Part shown: one piece after another, positions 17,345 to 25,865 of the stretch | Numbering within the stretch: position 1 is the stretch's first letter | Layout: every line of letters starts with the position of its first letter | Source of the DNA: an uncultured Pelagibacteraceae bacterium | Lineage (GTDB): Bacteria; Pseudomonadota; Alphaproteobacteria; Pelagibacterales; AG-422-B15 | Assembly: GCA_902605215.1 (NCBI GenBank) | Contig: CACLBX010000004.1 | Coordinates: 1-50,344, forward strand | Reading direction: 5' to 3' | DNA: 50,344 nucleotides | Notes under the pieces: generated by a model | Told to the model about the DNA's origin: nothing | The model's input: only the letters and a program-made list of their open reading frames with translations | Databases searched by the model: none | Position numbers and translations under genes: made by a program

Positions 17345-17860
17345 TTAGAAGGAATATTCAAAATTCTGAGTTGTTGGATTATGTCCTAGGAGTTTTGCTC
17401 CATTTCTGATGTGGTAATGAGTGGCCGTTGGTGTCAGAGGAGAGAGAGTTACTATCCTTTTGTACCCCATCTCTTTTCCAAATTTTAGAGCCTCTTCCAT
17501 AATTTTTTTGCCCGCACCTTTTTTTCTCGACCACACAGTATAAGCAATTATTGTATCAGCATTTTGCTCGTAAACGGCCAGTCGGCTCATTAAGTCCAAT
17601 TCTTTTATTGAATGAGGAACATCCTTTGTAAAGGCTAAACACATAATGCCTTCAATTTCATTATTATATTCTAAACCATATATTTTTCTGTCATGAGTGG
17701 TTCTCCATTCAAGATCAAGCTCTGGTCTTACAGGGTCTTCAGCAACATCAATATTATCTAACTCAATAAATTTGGCTGTTTTAATCCATGTAAAATCAGT
17801 AAAATTTAAATTAAATATTGATTTAAAAAAATTTAGAATTTTAAAAAATAATTTTTTCAT
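17345..17860 (-). CDS. GNAT-family N-acetyltransferase
   Basis: A 171 aa GNAT-fold protein. The acetyl-CoA pyrophosphate-binding motif (R/Q-x-x-G-x-G/A) appears as RKKGAG at about residues 111-116, followed by a helix (KKIMEEALKFGKEMGY) and the beta-5 strand RIVTLSPL. The first 20 residues are hydrophobic and basic, either a variable N-terminus or a wrongly early start. The acceptor substrate cannot be inferred. The gene lies just outside the guaA-linked inserted segment and may be the native neighbour of guaA's far side. Confidence 0.78.
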   Translation of the reverse strand: MKKLFFKILNFFKSIFNLNFTDFTWIKTAKFIELDNIDVAEDPVRPELDLEWRTTHDRKIYGLEYNNEIEGIMCLAFTKDVPHSIKELDLMSRLAVYEQNADTIIAYTVWSRKKGAGKKIMEEALKFGKEMGYKRIVTLSPLTPTATHYHIRNGAKLLGHNPTTQNFEYSF

Positions 17861-17924
17861 TACTTTATTATAGTTGCATTCAATCTAATTTTTAGGTTAA
17901 ATCTTAGTTAAATAGTCTTCTTAT

Positions 17925-17941
17925 TTCCACTCAGTAGTAAC
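17925..17941 (-). repeat. att-like imperfect copy of the guaA 3' end
   Basis: Plus-strand TTCCACTCAGTAGTAAC matches 14 of 17 bases of 20363-20379, the last codons of guaA, in the same orientation. Read on the minus strand, it keeps the reading frame: it encodes V-T-T-E-W-K-stop where guaA ends G-T-I-E-W-E-stop. It lies at the far edge of the 2.4-kb segment next to guaA. The guaA 3' end is a known chromosomal integration site for genomic islands, so this looks like a decayed attachment site. The match is short and could be chance. Confidence 0.45.
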
Positions 17942-17993
17942 GTAGATTTTATTCTGTTTAATATCAATTATTTAAACTAACCGCATAGAGCAT

Positions 17994-18012
17994 GTGCAAC
18001 TAATGTGTAACT
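17994..18012 (+). repeat. Short repeat, left copy (GTGCAAC / TGTGTAACT)
   Basis: GTGCAAC, then TAA, then TGTGTAACT. A similar element, GCGCAAC-ATTT-TGTGTAACT, is at 20240-20259 near the other end of the inserted segment. The overlapping piece TAATGTGTAACTCA (18001-18014) also matches 13 of 14 bases at 20309-20322. The repeat overlaps the stop codon of the small ORF that follows. Confidence 0.4.
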
Positions 18013-18194
18013 CAACAACTACTTTGCACGTTTTCTCCACGCTTAAGTTTTTCAGCTATTATTTCCAACTTAGCAAGACGTTTGGTTTCTTCACCAGTCA
18101 ATTTGCGACGCGGATTTGCCTTTTCAATCCGTTCTTGTAGCATCTTATGGAAGTTACTGTTTGATTGCTTTAGATTATCTAACCATTCGTTCAT
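18012..18194 (-). CDS. Short basic hypothetical protein, possibly truncated
   Basis: A 60 aa, charged, probably helical protein with the stretch NPRRKLTGEETKRLAKLE and KLKRGENVQ near its end. From memory it resembles the N-terminus of longer hypothetical proteins in marine bacteria and phages that continue past RGENVQ. Here three residues (SSC) and a TGA follow, and the stop lies inside a short repeat (17994-18012). This suggests truncation at a junction. Local G+C is higher than in the flanking genes, and there is no ribosome-binding site before the ATG. It may not be a functional gene. Confidence 0.5.
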   Translation of the reverse strand: MNEWLDNLKQSNSNFHKMLQERIEKANPRRKLTGEETKRLAKLEIIAEKLKRGENVQSSC

Positions 18195-18221
18195 CGGTGG
18201 GTAACACTACAACAAGCTAAA

Positions 18222-19205
18222 TTATCCAACATCAAAGAAACCATAAATATTACGCTCAAAATTTTTAAATGGACTTTCTGTGATGTCAAAAGCCTCTGCA
18301 ATATTTGGCGTAATTCCGTCATAACCGTGTATTATCAGAACACCACCAGAGCATCTAACTAGAAATTTATTATTCGGAAACACATCTACCACAGATCCAA
18401 ATTTGGAGTCTAAGAAAGGATGCGTTTCTAAATCGGTATAGAAAACAGCAGCTCGTTCAATAATAACTTTTTCGCCATTTATATATGAGAAAGCCCCATC
18501 AAAAGGTTCAGTAACAGCCCTAATCAGTCGGTCAATATTGTGTATATCATCTCGCCAGTCGATACTTCCATCTGATGGAGATCGTTTTGGGTAAAAGCTT
18601 TCACCAAAAGCTAGTGATTGAGATCGGGTTGTGCACTTCCCATCCAAAAGATTCTCCAAATTATTCTTAATCAAGCTACACATTGACAAAGTATTTTTAT
18701 AATGCAGTGTTTCAGCGGTGTCATTTTCACCAATACTGAAGGTCTTTGAGTCTAAGATTGGTCCATTATCTATACCAGCTTCATATTTAAAAAGATTCGT
18801 ATGGAATAGTTTTCGCCCTTCAATAAGTGCCCAGTTCATTGGCGATCTTCCCTTTCCAAAAGGAAGGTCCCTTGCGCTTCCATGCATTCCAAACACACCA
18901 ACACTAAACATACTTAGCAACGCCTCTGGGATCAATCTCTGCCAACCGACACAAAATCCGAGAGGGACATGATTTAATTTTTTAATAGCTGTTATATCTT
19001 CATCATTTAGTGAATAACTTTTTGCAACATATATACTTTCAAATATCTTACGTTTAACCACAAGATCTTCATACCCAGCCACATGATTACTTGCAGCCAA
19101 TTCTGTTGAAATGGTAACCAAATGGATTTTCAAATCTAGATTTTTTAAAAATCGTGCTGTATGGAGAGTGGTGTCTTTACATCCAAATAAAATTATTTCT
19201 CTCAT
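18222..19205 (-). CDS. Formyltransferase-family protein (Fmt/ArnA N-terminal-like)
   Basis: A 327 aa protein with the N10-formyl-THF-dependent formyltransferase fold. The N-terminal Rossmann part starts REIILFGCKD. The active-site loop reads FGMHGSARDLPFGKGRSP (about 105-122) and the aspartate motif GIDNGPIL contains Asp146. The N-x-H...D triad of Fmt and ArnA is partly changed: His108 and Asp146 are kept, but the Asn two places before His is Gly106. A C-terminal OB-like region (about 220-320) follows. The gene is unlikely to be the housekeeping fmt because it pairs with a deacetylase-like gene 1 nt away. A sugar or surface-glycan substrate is an inference. Confidence 0.72.
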   Translation of the reverse strand: MREIILFGCKDTTLHTARFLKNLDLKIHLVTISTELAASNHVAGYEDLVVKRKIFESIYVAKSYSLNDEDITAIKKLNHVPLGFCVGWQRLIPEALLSMFSVGVFGMHGSARDLPFGKGRSPMNWALIEGRKLFHTNLFKYEAGIDNGPILDSKTFSIGENDTAETLHYKNTLSMCSLIKNNLENLLDGKCTTRSQSLAFGESFYPKRSPSDGSIDWRDDIHNIDRLIRAVTEPFDGAFSYINGEKVIIERAAVFYTDLETHPFLDSKFGSVVDVFPNNKFLVRCSGGVLIIHGYDGITPNIAEAFDITESPFKNFERNIYGFFDVG

Positions 19206-19206
19206 C

Positions 19207-19893
19207 TCAATCCTCGTATGTCTTACAGTTAAGGCGAACTTCAGCTGTAAGAAAATCCGAATTATGTTTCCTCCAAAAATTTAATGTCTCTGTAGGACTT
19301 GACCCTTTACTTGTCCACCAAATTGGATGAATTAATAAATGTAAGCCTTGGCTACGATCACCGCATAGGTAATCAGAAATTAGAGGTAAAACATCCCTTC
19401 CTCCTGAGTCCGATAAGTACTTCATCCTCTTGAAATACTTGTCACTATATGTCTGAGGAATGCCATTCAAAGATACATTATTATTATCAAGAAATGGGCC
19501 TGGACGATGTATTGATACAATGTCTACATCAACATTAAATATGTTCTCAAACAATATTTTTTCATGTTCAAAATCTTCTATTGTGTCATGAGCAGTAGGA
19601 TCAAAGTGGATAGAAACCTTATGACCTAGTTTAATTATACTCTTAACCAATCTTTGATTTTCTGATGAAATTAGATTGTACATATTACTTGTCAGCATAA
19701 AGAAGTAGGTCGAGCGTATGCCAAGCTCAGATTCATAAAGCGCTAATTTATGCGCAAAATCTACGCTGAAGTCGATATCATGACGTATTAGAAGAGTATT
19801 TTTCGACTCTATGTCTCTCCAGTCACTTGTGGGAGTTAAATTATTATTCATCAATTTAATAATTAACTTCTTATACTGTTCCAGGCTAAACAT
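19207..19893 (-). CDS. Polysaccharide-deacetylase-like protein
   Basis: A 228 aa protein resembling the polysaccharide deacetylase / glycoside hydrolase-like beta/alpha-barrel superfamily. Features are LLIRHDIDFSVD (about 35-46, with the metal-type HDID aspartates), TYFFML (58-63), KVSIHFDP (about 90-97) and the late HPIWW, typical of related proteins in capsule and O-antigen loci. No signal peptide is visible, so it is probably cytosolic. Its stop is 1 nt before the formyltransferase start, and its own ATG overlaps the last codons of the broken H-NS-like gene by 8 nt. Likely role: modifying a surface-sugar precursor together with the formyltransferase (inference). Confidence 0.65.
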   Translation of the reverse strand: MFSLEQYKKLIIKLMNNNLTPTSDWRDIESKNTLLIRHDIDFSVDFAHKLALYESELGIRSTYFFMLTSNMYNLISSENQRLVKSIIKLGHKVSIHFDPTAHDTIEDFEHEKILFENIFNVDVDIVSIHRPGPFLDNNNVSLNGIPQTYSDKYFKRMKYLSDSGGRDVLPLISDYLCGDRSQGLHLLIHPIWWTSKGSSPTETLNFWRKHNSDFLTAEVRLNCKTYED

Positions 19894-20068
19894 CTTTAGG
19901 ATTCCTACCCTCAGCTAATGATCCTTTCAGCATCCCAGCAGTAAAGCCAAACTCTTTGCATAGACGTTTTACTTCTTTCAGTGCGTTAGCACGTTCGTTC
20001 TTCTTAGCTTCAACCATCTACTGCTGAATTGCTTCCATCTCAGCTTTCAATTCGTCATAAGATTTCAT
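19886..20068 (-). pseudogene. H-NS-like small DNA-binding protein, interrupted by TAG
   Basis: A GGAGG ribosome-binding site 6 nt upstream of the ATG at 20068 starts MKSYDELKAEMEAIQQ, then codon 17 is TAG (20020-20018). The same frame continues with MVEAKKNERANALKEV and KRLCKEFGFTAGMLKGSLAEGR to a stop at 19886. From memory this resembles small H-NS-type proteins found in marine bacteria and phages, with Gln (CAG) expected where TAG stands. An ATG directly follows the TAG, so a 43 aa product by reinitiation is possible. The end (NPKDV) differs from the usual basic tail and runs into the deacetylase gene. G+C is clearly higher than in the neighbours. Confidence 0.6.
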
Positions 20069-20239
20069 CTCACACCTCCATAGGTTAAGTATCAGCTTAT
20101 ATTATAGATTTGTTAAGGGGATGAACAGCACGTTTTTTCTACGCTTGCCGTAACATTGTTGTACTGTGACGAAAGTATTTCTAAAGCGTCTCACTATGCC
20201 AGTCAGTCACTGCGTCAACGATACAATAGTCACACGTTT

Positions 20240-20259
20240 GCGCAACATTTTGTGTAACT
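20240..20259 (+). repeat. Short repeat, right copy (GCGCAAC / TGTGTAACT)
   Basis: GCGCAAC, then ATTT, then TGTGTAACT. It matches the element at 17994-18012 in 15 of 16 non-spacer bases with a spacer one base longer. The two copies are in the same orientation and lie near opposite ends of the segment between the GNAT gene and guaA. Confidence 0.4.
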
Positions 20260-20277
20260 GTATGAAAAAAGACTAAG

Positions 20278-20296
20278 GAAATCAACGATTGATTTC
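20278..20296 (-). terminator. Possible terminator after guaA
   Basis: A perfect 8-bp stem GAAATCAA/TTGATTTC with loop CGA is followed on the minus strand by CTTAGTC and a run of T residues (20265-20270). It is 63 nt downstream of the guaA stop. The stem is A+T-rich and the T-run does not directly follow it, so this is weak. Confidence 0.3.
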
Positions 20297-20358
20297 TAAA
20301 TGTGAAAGTAATGTGTAAGTCATTAATGTAATAAAATCAGTGACTTAAACTAGAAAAA

Positions 20359-21897
20359 CTACTCCCACTCAATAGTACCAGGAGGCTTAGAAGTTGTATC
20401 ATAAACTACGCGATTAATTCCTTTTACTTCATTTATAATTCGAGTTGATACTTTACTGAAAAATTCACCACTAAAAGGATAGAAATCAGCCGTCATGCCA
20501 TCTACAGAAGTTACAGCTCTCAAGCCACAAACAAACTCATATGACCTTTGATCACCCATTACTCCAACAGTTCGGACAGGCAATAGAACTGCAAAAGCTT
20601 GCCAGATTTCATTGTATAAATCTGCTGCTTTTATCTCATCAATATAAATTTTATCCGCATGTTGTAACATTCGCACTTTATCTTTTGTAATGTCACTTAA
20701 TATTCGAATTCCTAATCCAGGACCTGGAAATGGGTGTCTTTGAATAAATTCTTTAGGTAATTTTAGCTCTTTACCGAGTCTGCGAACTTCATCCTTAAAT
20801 AATTCTTGTAAAGGTTCGACAAGGCCCAGTTTCATTTCTTTAGGCAGGCCTCCAACATTGTGATGTGACTTGATTACTGAAGTTGGCCCCCCATGAAAAC
20901 TTTGACTCTCTATTATATCTGGATAGATCGTGCCTTGAGCTAAAAATTTTGCTTTAGAGATTTTGCTAGACTCAGCGTTAAATATTTTAATAAATAAATT
21001 GCCAATAATTTTACGTTTTTTTTCTGGATCAGATACTCCTTTAAGGGAAGTGAAGAATCTATTCTTGGCATTAACAGTAATAAGCCTTGATTTAAAATGC
21101 TTTTTGAACAAATTTTGAACTTCCTCAGTTTCATTCAACCTCATTAAGCCAGTATCGACATAGATACATGTTAATTGTTTGTTAATTGCTTTTGAAATTA
21201 TTGCTGCTGTCACCATACTGTCAACTCCTCCAGATAAACCACAAATGACATGGTTTTTTTCGACCTTAATCTTTATTTTGGCAACTTGAGTTTTAAGATA
21301 GTTTTGCATGCTCCATGTAGGTTTAGTTTTGCATATATTGATTATGAAGTTCTTAATTATCATTTCACCTTGATGTGTGTGAACAACTTCAGGATGAAAT
21401 TGAAGACCATAAATATTTAGTTTTTTATTTTCTATGCCCACAAATTTAGAGTTTTTACTTTTCGCTATGGTTGCGAAATCATTTGGCAATTTAATTGCCT
21501 TGTCACCGTGACTCATCCATACATAATGTTGCTTATTTTTTAACTTAATATTTTGAAAGAGCTTACTTTTATGAGTGTGCGTAATTAATGTTTTGCCAAA
21601 TTCGCGTTCCTTTGATATTTCAACCCTACCTCCAAGTTGATGAACTATAAGTTGCATTCCGTAACAAATTCCTAGAATTGGAATATTTAGCGAAAAGATT
21701 TTCTTATCAATTTTTGGTGTACGCGACTTATGAACACTTGCAGGTCCTCCTGAAAATATAATTCCAGTTGGCTTAGTATCCTTAATTTTATGCAACAGGT
21801 TCTTATTACTTACAATTTCACAATAAACGCTGGCCTCTCGAACCCTTCTTGCGATTAATTGAGTTACCTGAGAGCCGAAGTCTACAATATAAATCAT
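20359..21897 (-). CDS. guaA: GMP synthase (glutamine-hydrolysing)
   Basis: GuaA aminates XMP to GMP using glutamine and ATP. The N-terminal class I amidotransferase domain has the nucleophile in GICYGMQL and the catalytic His in LQFHPEVVHT. The ATP-pyrophosphatase domain has the PP-loop SGGVDSM. The C-terminal dimerisation domain ends TIEWE. The 512 aa length is normal. It follows guaB and a TPR gene in one minus-strand run, which joins the two steps from IMP to GMP. The last codons (20363-20379) have an imperfect direct copy at 17925-17941. Confidence 0.97.
   Translation of the reverse strand: MIYIVDFGSQVTQLIARRVREASVYCEIVSNKNLLHKIKDTKPTGIIFSGGPASVHKSRTPKIDKKIFSLNIPILGICYGMQLIVHQLGGRVEISKEREFGKTLITHTHKSKLFQNIKLKNKQHYVWMSHGDKAIKLPNDFATIAKSKNSKFVGIENKKLNIYGLQFHPEVVHTHQGEMIIKNFIINICKTKPTWSMQNYLKTQVAKIKIKVEKNHVICGLSGGVDSMVTAAIISKAINKQLTCIYVDTGLMRLNETEEVQNLFKKHFKSRLITVNAKNRFFTSLKGVSDPEKKRKIIGNLFIKIFNAESSKISKAKFLAQGTIYPDIIESQSFHGGPTSVIKSHHNVGGLPKEMKLGLVEPLQELFKDEVRRLGKELKLPKEFIQRHPFPGPGLGIRILSDITKDKVRMLQHADKIYIDEIKAADLYNEIWQAFAVLLPVRTVGVMGDQRSYEFVCGLRAVTSVDGMTADFYPFSGEFFSKVSTRIINEVKGINRVVYDTTSKPPGTIEWE
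20363..20379 (-). repeat. guaA 3'-end att-like core
   Basis: The end of guaA (plus-strand TCCCACTCAATAGTACC) is repeated at 17925-17941 with 14 of 17 matches and the same orientation. Together the two copies bracket the atypical segment. Integration into guaA 3' ends with restoration of the gene is described for other genomic islands. Confidence 0.45.
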
Positions 21898-21898
21898 A

Positions 21899-22297
21899 CT
21901 AGTCAGCCAGCAATTTTAGATTATCAATTTCTTCACAGTCTTTATCACAAAGGATTTCTAAATTAGAAATAAATTCAGCATAATCTTCTATGTTACCCAA
22001 GTTATACGCAGTCTTTCCTAAAAGGAAATTAAGCTCTAAATTGTGCGGCACTAATGTGAATGCAATATTATAATATTTATTAGCAGTGCTTAAATCGTCA
22101 ATTTTTTCATAAGATTTGCCTAACAAAACAAACGACTCTGACGATTTGGGGTTAAAAACAATTTCCTTTTCTAAATATTTAATAGCTATTTCGTATTTAT
22201 TTTTGTTGAAATTCTCTAGAGCATTATCATAAAAATTTGACGCTGACCAAGAATGCGATGAGTATAAAAAAAAAGTTAAAATTATAAAATATTTCAT
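21899..22297 (-). CDS. Periplasmic TPR protein
   Basis: A 132 aa protein with an N-terminal signal peptide (about residues 1-18, ending WSA) and three TPR-like units (about 20-53, 54-87, 88-120) of which NKYEIAIKYLEKEI and SFVLLGKSYEKI are the clearest. A Cys pair (CDKDC) is near the C-terminus. The gene is 4 nt after guaB and 1 nt before guaA, so it must be co-expressed with purine genes, although it is predicted to be exported. The function is unknown; the TPR fold suggests protein binding. Confidence 0.75.
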   Translation of the reverse strand: MKYFIILTFFLYSSHSWSASNFYDNALENFNKNKYEIAIKYLEKEIVFNPKSSESFVLLGKSYEKIDDLSTANKYYNIAFTLVPHNLELNFLLGKTAYNLGNIEDYAEFISNLEILCDKDCEEIDNLKLLAD

Positions 22298-22301
22298 CTA
22301 C

Positions 22302-23777
<1,476 letters not shown>

Positions 23778-23811
23778 TTAAATTATTTAACAAATTATGT
23801 CAATCAAGGTG

Positions 23812-24453
23812 TTATTTTTTTCTAAGGCAAACTAAATAGATTTCACTTGAATTTTTCCTACTTGATTTTGGCTTAAATGAAGTAACTTTATGAAAATTCC
23901 TTTTACATATAGTGAGTACATCTGAAATATCACCTGTTCTGAAATACTTAGCCACAAAATGGCCATTAATATTAAGATTCTGAAGTGAATAACTTAACGC
24001 ATTCTCAACTAAATCCTTGGAAAGAAGAAAATCAGACACTTTATTGCCTGACAAGTTGGGCGAGATATCAGAAAGCACTAGATCATATTCACCTATAGTT
24101 TTAGAGATTTTTTCGAATTCGGGAGATAAAAAGTCTGATCTATAAAAAGTAACACCTTTAATCTCTTCCATTTCAAGGATATCTACAGCAATTATTGAAT
24201 TTAGACTTTTCCCATGATTTTTAAGTACTTGGCACCAACTTCCAGGTGCTGAACCAAGATCAATTACATTTTTAGCCTCATTTAAAATTTTATATTTCTC
24301 AATAATTTCAACTAACTTGTATGCAGCCCTGGATCTATAGTTATCACTAATAGACTTCTGCACAAATTCATCATCTACATGCCTTTTAAGCCATTTCTTA
24401 TTTTTATCTTTGAATAATTTATTCTTTATTTTCATAAAGTTGTTATTTTTCAA
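23812..24453 (-). CDS. rlmE: 23S rRNA (uridine2552-2'-O)-methyltransferase
   Basis: RlmE (FtsJ/RrmJ) methylates the 2'-OH of U2552 in the A-loop of 23S rRNA during late 50S assembly. The SAM motif DLGSAPGSWCQV is at about residues 66-77, the catalytic K-D-K-E set is represented by RAAYKL, DLVLSDISPN, VAKYF and the late SSEIYLV. The N-terminal basic segment is usual. The start could also be Met7. It is divergent from the efflux operon across 109 nt that contains two palindromes (24501-24547). Confidence 0.93.
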   Translation of the reverse strand: MKNNNFMKIKNKLFKDKNKKWLKRHVDDEFVQKSISDNYRSRAAYKLVEIIEKYKILNEAKNVIDLGSAPGSWCQVLKNHGKSLNSIIAVDILEMEEIKGVTFYRSDFLSPEFEKISKTIGEYDLVLSDISPNLSGNKVSDFLLSKDLVENALSYSLQNLNINGHFVAKYFRTGDISDVLTICKRNFHKVTSFKPKSSRKNSSEIYLVCLRKK

Positions 24454-24500
24454 TTATTTAACAATAAATACATACTACTTGAAATCTAGCTAATTACCAA

Positions 24501-24517
24501 TATATCACTTTGATATA
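24501..24517. promoter_or_regulatory. Palindromic operator 1 of the efflux operon
   Basis: TATATCA-CTT-TGATATA, a perfect 7-bp inverted repeat with a 3-nt centre. The same half-sites recur exactly 30 bp downstream (24531-24547). A TTGATA hexamer inside it (24510-24515) could serve as a -35. The likely ligand is the PadR regulator encoded in the operon (inference). Confidence 0.65.
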
Positions 24518-24530
24518 GGTATTGATTATA

Positions 24531-24547
24531 TATATCAACCTGATATA
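24531..24547. promoter_or_regulatory. Palindromic operator 2 of the efflux operon
   Basis: TATATCA-ACC-TGATATA, identical half-sites to operator 1 and a different 3-nt centre, about three helical turns away, so both would face the same side of DNA. A plausible promoter, TTGATT (24522-24527) with TATAGA (24544-24549), 16-nt spacer, lies across the pair. Binding here would block the polymerase, and the short leader to the tolC start fits. Confidence 0.65.
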
Positions 24548-24562
24548 GATACCTTTTTTATA

Positions 24563-25864
24563 ATGGATTTTTATATGAGATTTTCTAAGTATTTTGCGAT
24601 CATAATGACTTTATTATCAACGAGTAGTGCTGGAGCATTGAGTCTAAATGATGCAATTAGTGAATCTTTGGCAAATAACCTGCTGCTTAAAATGGAAGCT
24701 AATTCAGTAGATATTGCTGAAGAAGATTATTTTCAATCAAAATCAAATTACTTACCTTCAATTAGTCTTAACGCAAATATATCAGAAAATGAATACTCAA
24801 GCCTTAAAACTCAATCAGGAATTATTGGGAGTGATTACGAATTAGCTCCAAGCAGTAAATCAATAATCTTATCTCAAAATCTATTCAGTGGTTTTAGTCG
24901 CTTTTACAATTCAATGTCGACAAAAGAATCTCTAAATCTGAAAAGACTTAATGAGAAGAAAGTTATTCAGGACATAATTTTAGAGACGATTGAAGCCTAC
25001 TATAATGTCCTTATTGCTGAAAAATCAGTTAAGTCGTACAATGACAATCTTGAGTCTGTTGCAGAAAGATCAAATGCAACAATCAAAGAATACGAAGTTG
25101 GCCTCACCTCCAAAACTGATGTTGCTCAGGCTGAAGCTTTCTTAAATAATGCAAAGATTGATTTATTAGATTCTGAAATAATTCTTAAAAATTTAAAAAA
25201 TTCATTCTTTGATTTAGTTGGTGTTGATGCAAGAGATTTAATGTTTTCAGAAATTAATGCTGACATACCAAGTTCCTTTAGTGAATTTAAAGAAATATTA
25301 ATCGCTAATAATTATTCAATAAGGATGGCGGAAGTAAATTTGAAAATAATGAATGCTAATGTAGGAGTGGCACGTTCAGCATATTATCCTCAACTAAGTC
25401 TTACTGCTACTAAATCTGAGTTAGATGAATTTTCAGCTGAGATAGATGAGCTCACTAATGAAGAAATTAAAGCTACTCTTAATTGGCCAATCTTTACGGC
25501 TGGAAAATCGCTATCTAATGTCCGCAAGGCAAAAGAAGTTAAAAATACGCAGTTAATACTTTTACAGAAAACGCAAAATGAAACTGTTATTCTCTCAGAA
25601 AATATCTGGGACAAATATAAAATTTCAGAACAAACCATTAAAGCTGCTGAGCTAACGTATAATGCCAATCAAACTGCATATAAAGGTACTGTAATTGAGC
25701 AAGAAGTTGGTGAAAGAAGTGTTCTAGATGTTTTAATTGCAAGGCAAGCGCTGCTCAATTCAGAGATTAATTATTTCAACAAGCAGAAAGATAGAGAAAT
25801 AGTTAAAACTCAAATTATGTATTTAGCAGGGTTACTTAATTTTGAAAATTTAGAGGTTAATTAA
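24563..25864 (+). CDS. tolC: TolC-type outer-membrane efflux channel
   Basis: A 433 aa outer-membrane efflux protein forming the trimeric exit duct of a tripartite pump. A signal peptide (about residues 5-27, ending SAGA) is followed by two outer-membrane-efflux repeats with long heptad helices (LRN... style stretches around 150-200 and 350-420). The GLTSKTDVAQAEAFL and GERSVLDVLIARQALLNSE motifs are the duplicated family signature. Translation may start at the ATG at 24563 or at Met5 (24575); neither has a clear ribosome-binding site. It is the first gene of the operon, directly after the two palindromic operators. Confidence 0.9.
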   Translation: MDFYMRFSKYFAIIMTLLSTSSAGALSLNDAISESLANNLLLKMEANSVDIAEEDYFQSKSNYLPSISLNANISENEYSSLKTQSGIIGSDYELAPSSKSIILSQNLFSGFSRFYNSMSTKESLNLKRLNEKKVIQDIILETIEAYYNVLIAEKSVKSYNDNLESVAERSNATIKEYEVGLTSKTDVAQAEAFLNNAKIDLLDSEIILKNLKNSFFDLVGVDARDLMFSEINADIPSSFSEFKEILIANNYSIRMAEVNLKIMNANVGVARSAYYPQLSLTATKSELDEFSAEIDELTNEEIKATLNWPIFTAGKSLSNVRKAKEVKNTQLILLQKTQNETVILSENIWDKYKISEQTIKAAELTYNANQTAYKGTVIEQEVGERSVLDVLIARQALLNSEINYFNKQKDREIVKTQIMYLAGLLNFENLEVN

Positions 25865-25865
25865 T

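Larger units (their letters stand above)
20069..20358. other. Non-coding part of the inserted segment next to guaA
   Basis: No gene is evident in these 290 bases. They hold the ribosome-binding site of the H-NS-like gene, a stretch richer in G+C than the core genome (about 20120-20260), a repeat element GCGCAAC-ATTT-TGTGTAACT (20240-20259), a hairpin (20278-20296) and a perfect 7-bp inverted repeat TAAGTCA/TGACTTA just before guaA's end. A 19-base piece around 20130 (GCACGTTTTTTCTACGCTT) matches 17 of 19 bases within the small ORF near 18027. No integrase, tRNA or complete reading frame was found. Confidence 0.55.

Noticed and set aside
20101-20260. Possible further gene remnant in the higher-G+C stretch before guaA
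   Set aside because: All six frames were checked by eye; the longest minus-strand frame has no start codon and no sequence I recognise. I list the stretch as non-coding.
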